A stretch of 64,000 nt of DNA from Mytilinidion resinicola (Eukaryota; Ascomycota; Dothideomycetes; Mytilinidiales; Mytilinidiaceae), in contig NW_022985446.1 of the NCBI RefSeq assembly GCF_010093595.1, positions 124,001-188,000 on the forward strand, in the 5' to 3' direction. A program made the translations under genes and the position numbers. The notes under the pieces were generated by a model that searched no databases, had not been told where the DNA came from, and saw only the letters and a program-made list of their open reading frames with translations. The first letter of the stretch is position 1. Every line of letters begins with the position of its first letter. Shown piece by piece: positions 21,261 through 32,917 of the stretch.

Positions 21261-23288
21261 ATGGCAACGATGATACATCCCGACAATATCCCCCCCTCTA
21301 CCCTGAAGGGTAACGGCTTCGTCGCCATCCAGGAGCTCTCCAATGGAGCCCCCAACTGGACCAAGCCAGCATTGTTGATTATATATGGAGATGGGCATGA
21401 GAACATTGTTAGGAGCATTGCAGATGTTCTAGGCCAGCCTTGGGAACTGGCGGCATCGTTGGCAGAAATAAAAGCAGGATTCGAAGGAACTATCTACGGG
21501 ATATCGAACATATTTGTCGGCTCCCAGCTGCAGGACTGGGATGGATCAAGGTTGGCCATAAATGCGCACTGTGTGGATGGAGGCCAAGCGCTGGACGAGA
21601 ACCTTACATCGCGTTGTGCTTACGAGTACCTCTACACAGAGTCACCGTTCTTTCAGAGAGACATAGCCCGATTTCTTGGTTTTGTTCTCGGCCAAATCAG
21701 CCATCACCGCGACTTGACGAAGAAAGCGCGGACTACGCAAATATCCACTACGTTTCCTGACGTCCATGCTGCGCTGCCGAATCTGGATATTCTTTCCGTT
21801 GGAGCCGACGTTGTGGAATTGAGAGTGGATCTCCTTAAGGAGCCTCTCCCAGACGGATCATTCAGTCGAATGCCGAGTCTGAAGTACGTTGGCGAGCAAC
21901 TAATGCTTCTACGGCAGCGCACTGAGCTCCCTATCATCTACACCACAAGATGTACCAAAGAGAATGGCCGCTTCCCTATGGACGATCCGAACCTTTTCTA
22001 CGAATACCTTTCAAGGGCAATCAAGTGGGGGTGCGAGTACATTGACGTTGAACTATGGCTACCAGAAGATATCAGGCGACGCTTAGCGGAACACAAAGGG
22101 AACAGCAAGATTATCTCGGCTTTCCATGACTTTTCCGGGACCTTCAAATGGACATCGCCGGAAGCGCAAGAGCTCTTTAGGAGAGGTGCTGTGTACGGCG
22201 ATGTAGTGAAGATGATTGCTTTCGTCAATTCCATCCAGGAAAACTACGAGTTAGAATACTTTCGCTCCACCATACAGTCGACATTCCCCCATCCTCCCCT
22301 GGCTGGAGTCAACATGGGGCCTATGGGGCAGCTATCCCGGGCATTGAACAAGGTGTTTACACCAATTACGCATCCTCTACTCCCCATGATTGCTGCGCCC
22401 GGCCAGCTTAGTGCTGCAGAAATCAACATGGCTCTCCATAGCATGGGCCAAATGCCCAAAGTAGACATATACGGCATTGGCAGCTATCGGTCGACGACAC
22501 AGGCCATATTTTTCGAGAAATGCTTCAATGAGTTGAGCTTACCGCATCAGTTCATGTTTATAGAGAGGGCGCCTAAGGGCTCGATAGACGCCATCATCCG
22601 GCGACCGAATTTCGGTGGAGCCTACATTAACCCTCCTCTTGCAGCAGCCTCGGCTCCATACCTACCCTCGCTCACGACCGCTGCTAGGACGATTGGACAG
22701 GTCGACGTGGTTACACTGCGCTTGGAGGGTGGTCGAACTACCTTTATAGGAGACAACGCGACATGGAAGGGCATCCGGGCAACACTGAGCCGCGATTTCG
22801 TTCCCTCGGCCTACAGCGGACAGGCAGCCTTGATACTGGCTAGTGCAGAGGCTGATGCCGCGGCAGCAATATTTGCATTGAAAAGCCTGGGCATCGGTCC
22901 GATATATACTATCGGTTTCAAGACGCATGGGCCCCTGAGCTCCGAGGTTGATCCAGTCCGATCTGTGGAAGACGTCAAGAGACTGCAGCAGCCCTTCGTC
23001 ATCATCTCTGCGTTGCCGGCAGAGAAATCCTTGCTGGTGGTTCCCCTGTTGAAGCACTATCGTGTCGACGGAAGGAGCCCTGGTAGTCTTGCAGGTAAGG
23101 TGTTTGTGGACCTCGCCAACGGGCCAAGGAAAGGAGATCCACTTGTTATAGCGGCCTCGTCAGGATGGACGGCATACGGCATTGCAGATGTGAGTGCTTG
23201 GACAACGGTGGAAACGCTCAGGTTGCTGGTAGGACAGAACGTGCCCTACGACTTTGTGCGTCTGGCATCTGGGAGAGGACTGTTTTGA
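21261..23288 (+). CDS. Quinate repressor-like protein (QutR/AROM-derived), 675 aa
   Basis: A single exon. The protein resembles the three C-terminal domains of the AROM pentafunctional enzyme, as in the quinate repressor QutR/QA-1S. Residues about 1-150 are a degenerate shikimate-kinase-like part in which the GxxGxGKS/T loop is replaced by IYGDGHENIV, so ATP binding is unlikely. Residues about 170-400 are a type I dehydroquinase-like domain (VVELRVDLL, SAFHDFSGT with the His, GDVVKMIAF with the Lys). Residues about 400-675 are shikimate-dehydrogenase-like (IYGIGSYRSTTQA, IIRRPNFGGAYINPP, VFVDLANGPRKGDP). Known repressors bind the activator QutA and silence quinate use. This one lacks about 200 N-terminal residues compared with Aspergillus QutR (recalled). 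A Zn2Cys6 factor follows 850 bp downstream; no quinate enzymes are in the window. Confidence 0.8.
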   Translation: MATMIHPDNIPPSTLKGNGFVAIQELSNGAPNWTKPALLIIYGDGHENIVRSIADVLGQPWELAASLAEIKAGFEGTIYGISNIFVGSQLQDWDGSRLAINAHCVDGGQALDENLTSRCAYEYLYTESPFFQRDIARFLGFVLGQISHHRDLTKKARTTQISTTFPDVHAALPNLDILSVGADVVELRVDLLKEPLPDGSFSRMPSLKYVGEQLMLLRQRTELPIIYTTRCTKENGRFPMDDPNLFYEYLSRAIKWGCEYIDVELWLPEDIRRRLAEHKGNSKIISAFHDFSGTFKWTSPEAQELFRRGAVYGDVVKMIAFVNSIQENYELEYFRSTIQSTFPHPPLAGVNMGPMGQLSRALNKVFTPITHPLLPMIAAPGQLSAAEINMALHSMGQMPKVDIYGIGSYRSTTQAIFFEKCFNELSLPHQFMFIERAPKGSIDAIIRRPNFGGAYINPPLAAASAPYLPSLTTAARTIGQVDVVTLRLEGGRTTFIGDNATWKGIRATLSRDFVPSAYSGQAALILASAEADAAAAIFALKSLGIGPIYTIGFKTHGPLSSEVDPVRSVEDVKRLQQPFVIISALPAEKSLLVVPLLKHYRVDGRSPGSLAGKVFVDLANGPRKGDPLVIAASSGWTAYGIADVSAWTTVETLRLLVGQNVPYDFVRLASGRGLF

Positions 23289-24140
23289 TAGGTAGAGATG
23301 GGTAAGTTCTTGCTGTCTAGGTGCAGGAGGCCGTGTGTGCTTGCAGGACGTTGCGTAGATCTACAAGGTCCCCTGCCATCTATACATCTACCATGTTATA
23401 TGTATACTCGTAACGGTGACGGACCATCGAGACCAGCTCCCCGGAGCAACCGCAATGCATAGACGTCCTCGCTAGAGACTGAAATTACGGATAGATGTGC
23501 CGCAATTCAGGCCTTGCATCGGGAAGACGCGATTGCCCCAGATTCTCAGTTTCCAGAAGGCTTCCCTACAATAGCACGAGTCAAGAGGCAGCCCAGGAAG
23601 AGGCCAATCAATCTGGCTTCTGCCGGCCCCGCAATTGAGCAATCTGGCACCCGCCACCCGCTGCGGAGGGATTAACTGGGGGTGTGCAACCGAGGCTACG
23701 AACACGGGGCAAAGGCAAGATTCGTTCACCGTCCCCGGAGTCAGTCAGCTCTGGCGGGACGACGCTGCTGACTGCCGGCACGATCGTCACGCGAACCCTA
23801 CACGGCAACCCTTCCCCAGGCAGAGGACGGGCGCTTCTGTGACGGTCGAGCTGCTCCGTAGCCCAAAACCCTGACTCTCTCTCCCCACCATGCCACTGGC
23901 GGCGGGCCTGGTGGCAGCAGGGCACCTTAGCACCTTAGTTAATCTGCTGCAACACCTCTTCCAAAACTCGTTGCGCCGGCCGCTGGCTCCCTCTCGCCCA
24001 CGCCCTCACGATTCTGCGCCCAAGAGCAATGCGTCTCTCCGTCCTCTGCCCGTCTGCAGCACCTCGTCCGACCTGCACTGTCGTCTGGAGTCTGAATGTC
24101 TCGACCACAGATCGGCATTGACCGCCTCCCAGCTCGACGA
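23289..24140. other. Intergenic / leader of the Zn2Cys6 gene
   Basis: This holds the 3' end of the repressor-like gene and the promoter and leader of the transcription factor, including the long upstream frame listed next. Confidence 0.45.
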
Positions 24141-24144
24141 ATGA
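23890..24144 (+). promoter_or_regulatory. 84-codon upstream ORF overlapping the Zn2Cys6 start (ATGA)
   Basis: The frame begins at ATG 23890 (MPLAAGLVAAGH...) and stops at TGA 24142-24144. That stop shares bases with the factor's ATG at 24141 in an ATGA overlap. If transcribed, translation of the factor would depend on termination and reinitiation. It may also be coincidence upstream of the true transcription start. Confidence 0.35.
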
Positions 24145-26831
24145 CGAGCGAGCCGCGGGAGTCGATGAACTGCAAGAGCTGTCGGAAGAGAAAGGTACAC
24201 GAGCTCTATCAAAAAGCAAACGCTTTTGTTGACTGATAGTAAGATCAAATGCAACCGTCTGCGGCCAACTTGTGAAGCCTGCCAGGTATTTGCGTGTCCG
24301 TGTATCTATGGTATGATTCTTTCCAGTGATTTCAGGTGTTGAGTCGTGGAGAGCTGACGAATGAGCGCAGATGCCGTACCGAAGAAACGAGGTCCCAAGA
24401 CAGATGTTCTCGAAGCACTGCTGAAGCGTGTGGACGTACTGGAGAAGCGGTTGCACACTGAGAAAAAATCAGACTCATCACCGGATCACGACTCCACGAG
24501 CCAGGACACCGGCAGTGACAGCAACAACAACGGCGCCTTGCCACCGCGGCCCCTGGTCGAGCTTGCCCCCCATCCGAACCATACCCCGGCTCTGATATCG
24601 CCTACCGAACCGAGGTAATTATATCCTGCCTTACTTATCATGTCTAAAATCGGCATTGACCAATCAGCAGCTTGCAGGCTTCAACCGTCGTCCCGGATGT
24701 CCTTTTGGACATATATTTCACCAGGATACACAACAAGCCATACAATATCCTGGATGAAGCAACGACGAGGCAGCGTATGCAGCTTGGCCTGGTCCCGCCC
24801 TACCTTGCATACGCCATATATGCAGTGAGCGCGAGGTATGTCTACCATTCTGGTCCTTTCTCCTCTTACTGAGACTCTTAGGCACACACCACAATTCGGC
24901 GGCTACAATGGCGCAGTCAGAATTAGTCAGGAGTATGGGAGGCGGTCTCGGACGGAGCTGGACATTGACGAGCCATCCATCGAAGCTCTACAGACACTCC
25001 TCCTCCTAGCCCAAGCCAGCTACCAAGCGGGGAGAGGAAAGAAGGCGTATATGCTACTGAGTACGTATCACAACTCTGAAAATTTGAGACTGTCTTCCTT
25101 ACACGGTCATAGCGTCCGGGGTAAGCATGGCTTTCGCATTGGACTTACATCGAGAACTTCCGCTTGCCATGAAAATCACTCCCGCTGAACGAGAAGGCCG
25201 CCGACGACTATTCTGGTCCTGCTACCTCCTAGACCGATTTTCTGCATGTGGATCAAAACGCCCCTCGTTGATAGCGGATGAAGCCATAGTACTCCGATTG
25301 CCGTCATGGCAATTACATCCTGGGGCCATGCTTATCGAAGGAGATTATTTCCCGAATGGCTCGAATCTCCAGTATATGGGCGGCTCCGGCAAGCAAGGCC
25401 AAGGCAGTATGGGCATGCTGATTGGTATAGTCAAGATATTAGGGATCACTAACCGCTACCTTGCTGCGGGTGGTGTCAAAGGGGATTCCCACTTTCCCTG
25501 GCACTCACTGTCGAATCTCTCGAAAGTACGCCAAGAATTGGACATCTGGGCGTCCGAAACACAAGACACATTCACGTCGATAGAAGCACTTTTTGGACAG
25601 CCAGATAGTACGATATATGTTCTCAGCAAACTCATATACCACCTCATCCATTGCCTCATCTACCGGCCTTTTCTTCCGGTCGACCTTGCGGAACTGTCTG
25701 GAACTTCACAGCATCAGTCATGGCAAATCGAAGCTACGAATCTTTGTTTCTTGCATGCCAATGCCATTGCGGAACTAGTTGAGATTGGCAGGGCCTCGTC
25801 TATCATCGACTGGCCTGCTTTTGTTGGATACTGCGTGTGCACAGCAGGCACCATCCACGTCCACGGGGCACATTATCGTGGGAGAGAAGGCGAGGTATTC
25901 TCCTCGAGTTCAGAATTCTTATCAAGAGAAATGCACCAACTCTCAGAACTCCGGTTCATATGGGCAGGCGTGCAGCATCAACGAGAAACTTTGCAGACCA
26001 TATACGGCTGCCACACAGAGCTGGTAAAGTCTCTTGCTAGCAACCCAATGCGGTTCTCCCCCGTTTTCCAATTGGAAGATTTCTTCGACCGTTATGCTGG
26101 ACAGGCTTTCGACGGTGCACATCTCACCTTTAGTGACATTCAGGTTGAGTCTGTACACGAAAGGTAAACTCCAAGCCATCCATCCTAACGTATATAATTT
26201 ACTGACCCCACTCTCCAGCCTATCTTCCTACAACATAGAGAACCGCAACACTCTTTACAATGGCCCCAACCTCATCAACCTCCAAACCATGCCCCAAACC
26301 ACCTTCTCGATATCACACCAACCCACAACCCAACCGCCCGTACCCTCTGAAAACCGCAAAAAACGCCGCTCCACAGCCAACGGCCCCCGCCCCGTCCTCC
26401 AGAGCTCGAAATCCGCCACGCACGATCCCACTTCCGAAAGCCCCCAATTCCCAACCATCACCGCCACAACCCCCCTAACCGCCCTCGCCAAACCCGCTCA
26501 AGACCTCTCCCACTTCACCCTCTTCACGCCCCCAGCCCCCTTCAGCCCCTCCTCGTTCAACTTCGGCGCCCTCGACCCCAGCCTCCCGTCCAACGACTCG
26601 GCCACCCACCAAACCGGGGCGAACGGGGGGAGTTTCGACCCCATGTTCAGCATGCCCACCCCGACGCCCTTTGAGCAGCAGCCCACGCCCGGCGCCGCGA
26701 GCGCGAGCGGAAGCGCGCACACAGATCCGGAGAAGGATCCTTTTCTGAGCTTGCTCGAGCAGCTGGCCGAGAATGAGGTTAGTAGGGGCGGGCCGAGTGA
26801 GCTGGATTTCTTTTTGAGTGGGGGGTTGTAG
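24141..26831 (+). CDS. Zn2Cys6 fungal transcription factor, 790 aa
   Basis: Seven exons join in phase: 24141-24194, 24244-24310, 24371-24614, 24671-24835, 24882-25060, 25113-26163 and 26219-26831. The DNA-binding cluster is built across exons 1-2: CKSCRKRK, then [14 protein letters not shown], then the last Cys in ACPCIY. This gives C-x2-C-x6-C-x6-C-x2-C-x6-C. A linker and a coiled-coil-like [15 protein letters not shown] follow. The middle-homology region (Fungal_trans type) runs about residues 190-500, with [14 protein letters not shown] and KRPSLIADE. The C-terminal 200 residues are Pro/Ser/Thr-rich. The protein acts in the nucleus; the target genes are unknown. Its place next to a quinate-repressor-like gene invites a regulatory pairing, but its zinc cluster does not resemble QutA as I recall it. 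Confidence 0.9.
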
Positions 26832-27790
26832 TGCGGTTTGGACATGGGGCTGGAGGGTTTTAGGACAGGATGGGATGGCGTTTTCAGGGGGTCGGCTTTG
26901 TAACGGTATATGAACTGGGTTGGGATGGGTTTTGGGGATCATGAGATGGATGGATGGAGGCGTTTTGGGTTTTTGTTGGCGCTGGCGAGATTGGGTAGCA
27001 TTGGTGGAACGATATCAATACCAGACTCTTTGCCAGAGTCCTGAATCACGACCTCTCGCCAAAGGACAGCAGATATTAGGCTGATATACGCTCCCCAGAA
27101 CTTCATGTCTAAGCTACAGTCTTCTTTCGTGCCTTTTTCTAATCACACAAAGGCACCTCCGCGTGAGTGGGACATACGATCCAAGCATAAACAATTCGCC
27201 GCACCCCCTTTAATCAGGTGGTGCTCTTAGCGAACATACCGACTTCAAGTCCTCAAGACATGACCCCTTCACCGGGTTGGGGGGGTTAGGTGAGATAGGA
27301 GATAGAGACTAGCCGGAATCAAAGGAGAATGAGCTAGCGCTGTTGGTGTTTGTTATGACGGTTCAGATGGGGACCGGTGTGGATGTTGTATTGGAGAGGC
27401 GAGACTTAAGAGGCGCCTAGTGGGGGAGAGTTGGAATGGCGATGTAATGAGAATTCTGTAATTGAAGTTAGGTCGGCCTGAGTTCAGCGGTGTGTCCTGG
27501 ACCGCCCATGGCTTCAGGGAAGGCGAATTGAATTGATGAGCTCGGAGTCTCATCTGGGTGCCTCTCGTCATTTCAAGTCCTCACTCACGCACCGCGTCAC
27601 CTCAAACCCCAGCATCAAACTGACAAGGACAAACACGTTTGATTATTGTTCCTTGCCAAAAGCCGGCAGTAGTATCATAGCAGCAATAAAGCCGCACCTG
27701 GTCCAGTCTTCCCAGAACCTGGTATCCACCAACGCCCACCGTTTCATCCCTCTCTCCCCCTTTCCGACATGCCCGAGATCCTCATCTCAT
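26832..27790. other. Intergenic between two convergent genes
   Basis: This is the shared 3' region of the Zn2Cys6 gene and eL31. Short frames here are antisense or chance. Nothing else seen. Confidence 0.45.
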
Positions 27791-28418
27791 CTACGCATCC
27801 TCAACAACAGTCGTCTGCATGTGCTTGGCGCTCTTGACATTGACCGCCTGCACGTAGCTGTACAGCTTCTCCTTGGCGCCCTCCTCGTCGTTGCGCTTGC
27901 GCGAGATGCGCACGCGCAGGCGGTACGGCACGCCCTTGATGCCAGCCTCCCACACCTTCTTGTTGAGCTGCGGGTCGAGGCGGACGTCTTTGGTGCCCTG
28001 CACACACACAAACACCAGAAATTAGCAAATGCAACTCCTGTAGAAAAGCTGTGCGAAGTAATCGTTGTGGTGCCCGGGTCTGCAAACCCCAATCCACCCA
28101 CGAGGCGAACACCGGTAGGGGGGGAAGAAGAACAGGAGGTTCCACATACCATCGAGCTCTCCGCAAACGCCTTGATCTCCTTGATCGCCCTCGGGGCCCT
28201 CTTCTTGAAGCTCACGCCATGAACCTGCAACACCCCAGTATATCAGTCTTCCGTCCAATGCCATTTACACAGCCATATGTGGACTTCATAAAACTGAGCT
28301 AACGCACCCGCTTGTGGAGATGGATCGTGTATTCGCGCGCGACAACGTCCTGAATGGCGCTGCGCTGCGTCTTGCCCGCGGGCTTCTTGCCGGCGGCCTT
28401 TGTGGTGGGTGGGGCCAT
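27791..28418 (-). CDS. rpl31: 60S ribosomal protein eL31
   Basis: Three exons in phase 0: 28308-28418 (37 codons, donor GTGCGT), 28150-28224 (25 codons, donor GTATGT) and 27791-27997 (68 codons plus TGA), giving 130 residues. The sequence reads as eL31 throughout: N-terminal Lys/Ala-rich tail, [63 protein letters not shown]. It is a component of the large ribosomal subunit near the polypeptide exit. The intron-rich 5' half is usual for fungal ribosomal protein genes. No anomaly. Confidence 0.97.
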
Positions 28419-28881
28419 TGTCTGTGGAAGCGGAGGGAAAAGTTAGCAAGGATGATACAGAGCTGTGGAGAGGATGGAGGTGAGTAGGGTTGGGCCTTAC
28501 TGTCGTCGGAATTGATGTCGAGATCGCCGGGTTCGTTGGACGTGCGAAGAGTGAGGTTCGTGGGCCGTTCCGCACAAGACAATTTTGAGACTCTCGCTAA
28601 ACGGCTTGGCGAAATTGCTTCAGTCACGTGGGATAGTCTCGCGCCAAGATCTACATTGGAAAGTTTACCATTTTAGGGGTAGAATCATTCATGCAATTAA
28701 ATATGTAGGAAGATGCAGATGCACGCTTTTCCGAGGAACCCAGCTGCATGAGCGAAAGTGATCCCAACCCAACCCGTTGCCCGTCATAAGGCCATGCATC
28801 AGTCATTCACGCCGCCTATTCCCGTGCCCATCCCACCCAAACGCCTACGGAAGTCCTGCTAGATGCCCTTGTGAATCCAAA
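28419..28881. other. Promoter of eL31 and 3' end of CHY/RING gene
   Basis: Both genes are on the minus strand. The 463 bases hold the eL31 promoter and leader and the CHY/RING 3'UTR. No separate feature seen. Confidence 0.45.
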
Positions 28882-31071
28882 TCAACGGTGTCCAAGAAGA
28901 TCAAAGTCGTTCAAATCCTCGTCAGCATCGTCCGCTTCATCTTCGTCGAGCGCTCCATCGGCGTCGTCTAAGCTCTCGTCGCTGTCAGAGTCAGAATCAG
29001 AGCCGCCTGAATCATCTTCTCCGGAGAGGAATCGACCGTCGGCGCCCCAGCGGTCAAGGATGTCGTCATCGTCTCCAGCTCCAGTCGGATGATTGATGTC
29101 CTCTTGTGAGCGGCCAAGATAGTTCCTAAGAGGAGATAGCGATCGACTCATACGCTCCATCAACTGGTAAGGCAGAGAAGTGGCTTGCTCGGCTGTTGAG
29201 GTCCGGGATCGGTCGTCTTGCCCTGAATGGACGCTGAGGAAATAGGGACGTGCGGCTCTGATCTCGACCGAGGGCCTTGCAAGCGGCGAGTTAGGCGCGG
29301 TATCCAGTTCCGTGGACAGCATGGCTTCTGCAGCTTGATCGCTCTCCTCTCCTGATAATATGCGGAATTCGTTGGTATTATACGAGTCGCAATTGGTACA
29401 CTTGTTTCCCAACCAGTGGTATTTGGCGGAAGATTTGCAGGAGCAGTCATTGCACTGGATGACGGCTCTTGTATCTGCGAATTCCTCGGGCATTGGTTGG
29501 CTTTCGATCGCGTGGGTAAGTTTCCGCCATTGTAGCTCCATGTTTACCGCGCTCTTCTTACACATCGGACATTTATATGCTGTTTGCATGTAGGAATTGT
29601 AACACTCTTTGTGGAGATAGTGTCCGCAAGGCATCGATACCACAGGTATGGATGAGCTGAAGAGATAATCACCGCAAATGGGACAGTCGCACTCGGTAGC
29701 CCGCTCAACGCATCGATGCGATTGCGCGAATGCTATCGAAATGCAAACGTTGCACCTCTTGTCATAGTTAGCATCGTTAACCCCTTACAGACACACTGTA
29801 CATACCTTGCAGTGGACGTAGTCCTTCCCTAGGCCCTCTCCCATTCGGCAAATCCCACATTCCTCACAATGATATATTTTCCTGCTGCTGTTGTCGTCCC
29901 AAAGCTTGCAGATGGCACAGTAGTACCACGCAGCCTCCCGTCCACACTGTCGACAATGTTGTCCTGCGGGCTGGGGTGTACCGCAAGCCATGCACAGCAT
30001 GTTCTGGGTCATCTTGCGGTTCAGGCTGTGGTCTTCTACGGCGTCATGGCAGTGTCTACAAGTGTACCACCGGCGACAGCTGTAGCACTGGACCTTAACA
30101 TTGCGTTTGTAATGTTGGCAGCCATACGAGCTTCCGTCCTCCGCTGTATCAAAATCGTCGTCGTCGCCCGTGCCGTCCGCGCCAGGCCGTACCGCTCTCG
30201 TCCGATAGCTAGGGTAGGTGTCTCCAGGGCGGAGATTATACGGATTCTCGGGGTCGATGTCAGATGTCATTGAGATTGGGGACGAGGCGTGCATATCCGA
30301 GTCGAGGATCGAGTGCGTAGAGCTAGGGGTAAATGGACGGTCGTGAGACGCAAGGCTGACTGGCGACTGTGGTCTTAGAAGATGGTACCGTTCCGTCATG
30401 AGATAGTGCATCATGCGTGCCTTCTCGTCGTTTGATATCTTCAAGTCCCGTATCTCGTGTATCCTCCTCCTCAGATGGCGCATGCCATCGTCTGCGGGCA
30501 GCAGCTCAGACCTGACGGGCGCATTGCTCCCCCCTCCCCCAGAGCCAGCTCTGTCCCTCCTCTCTTGCTCGGTGTGGGCGGCCACGGGATATACGGGCGT
30601 CGAAGCAGCCCTGTTCAGCGGACGGAGGCCCTGGGGCATGCCGTGCGTCGGGTTCTGGGACATGCCTCTATCTGCAGGACCATGGATTGGGAGAGATGTC
30701 GTGCTGCGGCTGCCACTCGTAGCTACGCCTCGCGGAGTCTCTTCCGTGGTCGAGATAGTAGATAACGCCTCGAGCTCGGGGTTCTCCACAGCTGCGCGCT
30801 CCCGTGGTCGTGACTCTGGCCGCCCCCGACGAATAAACGTCGAGTATCGGCGAAATGCGCCGAGGAGATCCGAATGCTGGCCATCCCCCCTCTCTACCGC
30901 TGTGGCGGCCTCGTCGTGGTCATCGTGGCTGGCATCTGCTGTACCTGGACGTGGAGTTCCATGTGAAAGATCACGATCGCTATGCGCCTCGTCGGAAGGG
31001 TATGCGGTTGAGAACCGGCGGGCTTGACGGACTACAGGGTCGATAATGAAGGAGGATATCAAAGTGCTCAT
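28882..31071 (-). CDS. CHY zinc-finger and RING E3 ubiquitin ligase, 713 aa
   Basis: Two exons join in phase 0: 29806-31071 (ATG to a GTATGT donor) and 28882-29757 (acceptor GACAAG, branch GCTAAC). Residues 1-310 are disordered. A CHY zinc finger spans about 315-375 (GCQHYKRN, CYSC, CRHCHD, CMACG, HCRQCG). A CTCHY finger spans about 378-435 (YYCAICKLWDD, YHCEECGICRMG, VHCKRCNVCI); the exon junction lies inside it. A RING-H2 spans about 440-490 (CPICGDYLF, MPCGHYLHKECY, CPMCKKS). A zinc ribbon (CNDC ... CTNC) and a very acidic DSDSDSDE tail close it. The order CHY-CTCHY-RING-ribbon is that of RCHY1/Pirh2 ligases, which ubiquitinate regulatory proteins. An in-frame GTG at 31125 precedes the ATG; I chose the ATG. 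Confidence 0.93.
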
Positions 31072-32917
31072 GAGTGGTAGATGTATAGGGGATTGCTCGA
31101 CTTGAGAGAGGGAGTCGAGTTGCACTGAGGAGGACCGAGGACGTTGGAGCAGCAGACCAGACAGCTCACGGGATGCGCCACCGTGGTGACGGCTCTCCTC
31201 TCAATTTAGCCTCCTCGCCGACGCTCAGGGCTTTTCGCAAGCATGTCCCAAAAAGACTGCCGTCGAGCAATTGTGGCCTGAGTAAGTAGTGCTTAAGTTG
31301 GCGATATTCAGATGTTCACAAATCAACACTTTGGAGAGCCTCCGAAGATGAGCGGAGCAGAGCCGATGAAACGCCAAGATACAGTCTATTTTTATGCCAA
31401 TTCACTTATACTGATATAATCTCCTCAAGCTTTTCAATAGTACTTACGAGTAGTCTTCCTAGTTTCAGTTCACTGGACCCTTTGTCTCGAATGGGCATTT
31501 GGTTGCAATGTTTCGAGGTAGCATCTGATGGGTGTCTTTGCAAACGTTGGCCATCACAAAGGCCATTTCCTTTTACCCCTCCAATAATGAGGATGGAGGT
31601 GAAACAATGCATTGAACGAGGTAAGTGGTGTATTGGATGAGCATCTATCTAGGCTACGTACGCCGTATATATACTCTGTGTGTGTGGAGGCTTACGTAGC
31701 CGTACCGTAGAACTGTGTGGGCTAAGTATAGGAACCGTGTTCTATATCAAGGTAGCCGAGCTAACCGTACCATACTCCGTAGGCTAGCTGGCTAAGAATA
31801 CGTACTCCGTCAAATAACCGCATTATCCTTTGTTCTAATGTGTTCATACCGCACAAGGACTTGTTCGCTGTTGCCCTCCTCACATTTAAAACCTCGTTGC
31901 AACCCTTCGAAGTCTCCAGCCAGCACTCCAGTGCTTCTATCCAACCACACTCACTGCCTACCTCACCGCCCGTCTGTCTCTCTTTTGGATCTACTACTTA
32001 AGTCCATAATGTCTGTTCGTCCTCGGTCAACTGCCATCGAAATGGTCACGCCAGCTGCTCAAGGCGAAGTACAACGGAAAGTGGAGACGTCACGTCAGAA
32101 GTTCCCGTTATCGTTCTATGTCAAGATGGCATGGGTATTCGCAACCACTAAGGACTTCGTACTATAGCAAAGAAAGCGCTATAACTGCTTTTGAATATCA
32201 CTATCATCCGCTTATTAGCATTAGCCATTTCATCGTTGGGCATAAGGAGAGACACGGGATAGTAGGGCAGCAACTGGACTTTACTAAAACAATCCACTGG
32301 CGGAACGCCCATCACTTATCACATCATAATAGCATAGACACAGCGTTGTAGTGAGTTTACACTTTAAATTACCCGTCCTCGTCCTAAATTCTGATATCCG
32401 TAATTACTTTGTCCTCAGAGTAATTCAGATATGATACAAAGCATTTTTCCCAATCCGAGCTCCATGTCCCGTCCCGAGATTCGCAATGCCGCAGTTCCTA
32501 AGCTTTTCCCGTGATACACCCCGTGAACAAAGTGAATCGCAAGTAAGGTCCCTCAACAGTAGTCCCGTGAGGAACGAGTGTTTGCGACTCTTGTCGCAAC
32601 AAAGACCCCTCAAACACCAATCCCCGGAAATCCCATGTTAAACGCTCACAGTGGTATCTAGAAGGAAAGAAAGTGGAATCGGAAGGGGCCGTTGGAATCG
32701 TAACCGTGACATGTAAAGGAAAGAATTGGGTGCCATAGACCCAGTATGAAAACATCCAGAGAAGAAGAAAAAAGACCGTAGGATACCATGTAATGAGCCC
32801 CGCGCATGTTTGCCGTGCACGGTCATGATATCCAAATCAAACATGATACAAGAGCTGGAAGAGGTGGTGGGAGAACTATGCAGGGTAATCGTTCGCCGTG
32901 AGGCGCGTCGAACAAAT
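31072..32917. other. Intergenic, one small candidate ORF
   Basis: This holds the CHY/RING promoter and the 3' end of the RasGEF gene. The stretch 31650-31815 is rich in TACGTA/TACTCCGTA-type words. Apart from the ORF at 32009-32167, I see no gene. Confidence 0.4.
32009..32167 (+). CDS. Possible small protein, 52 aa
   Basis: An ATG after a pyrimidine-rich leader opens 52 codons (MSVRPRSTAIEMVTPAAQGE...) to TAG. The same frame extends upstream to 31838. No family, signal peptide or splice partner is seen. The leader composition is typical of fungal promoters, which is the only support beyond the open frame. Confidence 0.25.
   Translation: MSVRPRSTAIEMVTPAAQGEVQRKVETSRQKFPLSFYVKMAWVFATTKDFVL

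Noticed and set aside
26475..26942. Reverse-strand ORFs over the end of the Zn2Cys6 gene
   Set aside because: They are antisense shadows of the Pro/Ser-rich last exon.
27533..28222. A 229-codon plus-strand ORF
   Set aside because: It runs antisense through eL31 exons 2 and 3 and their intron.
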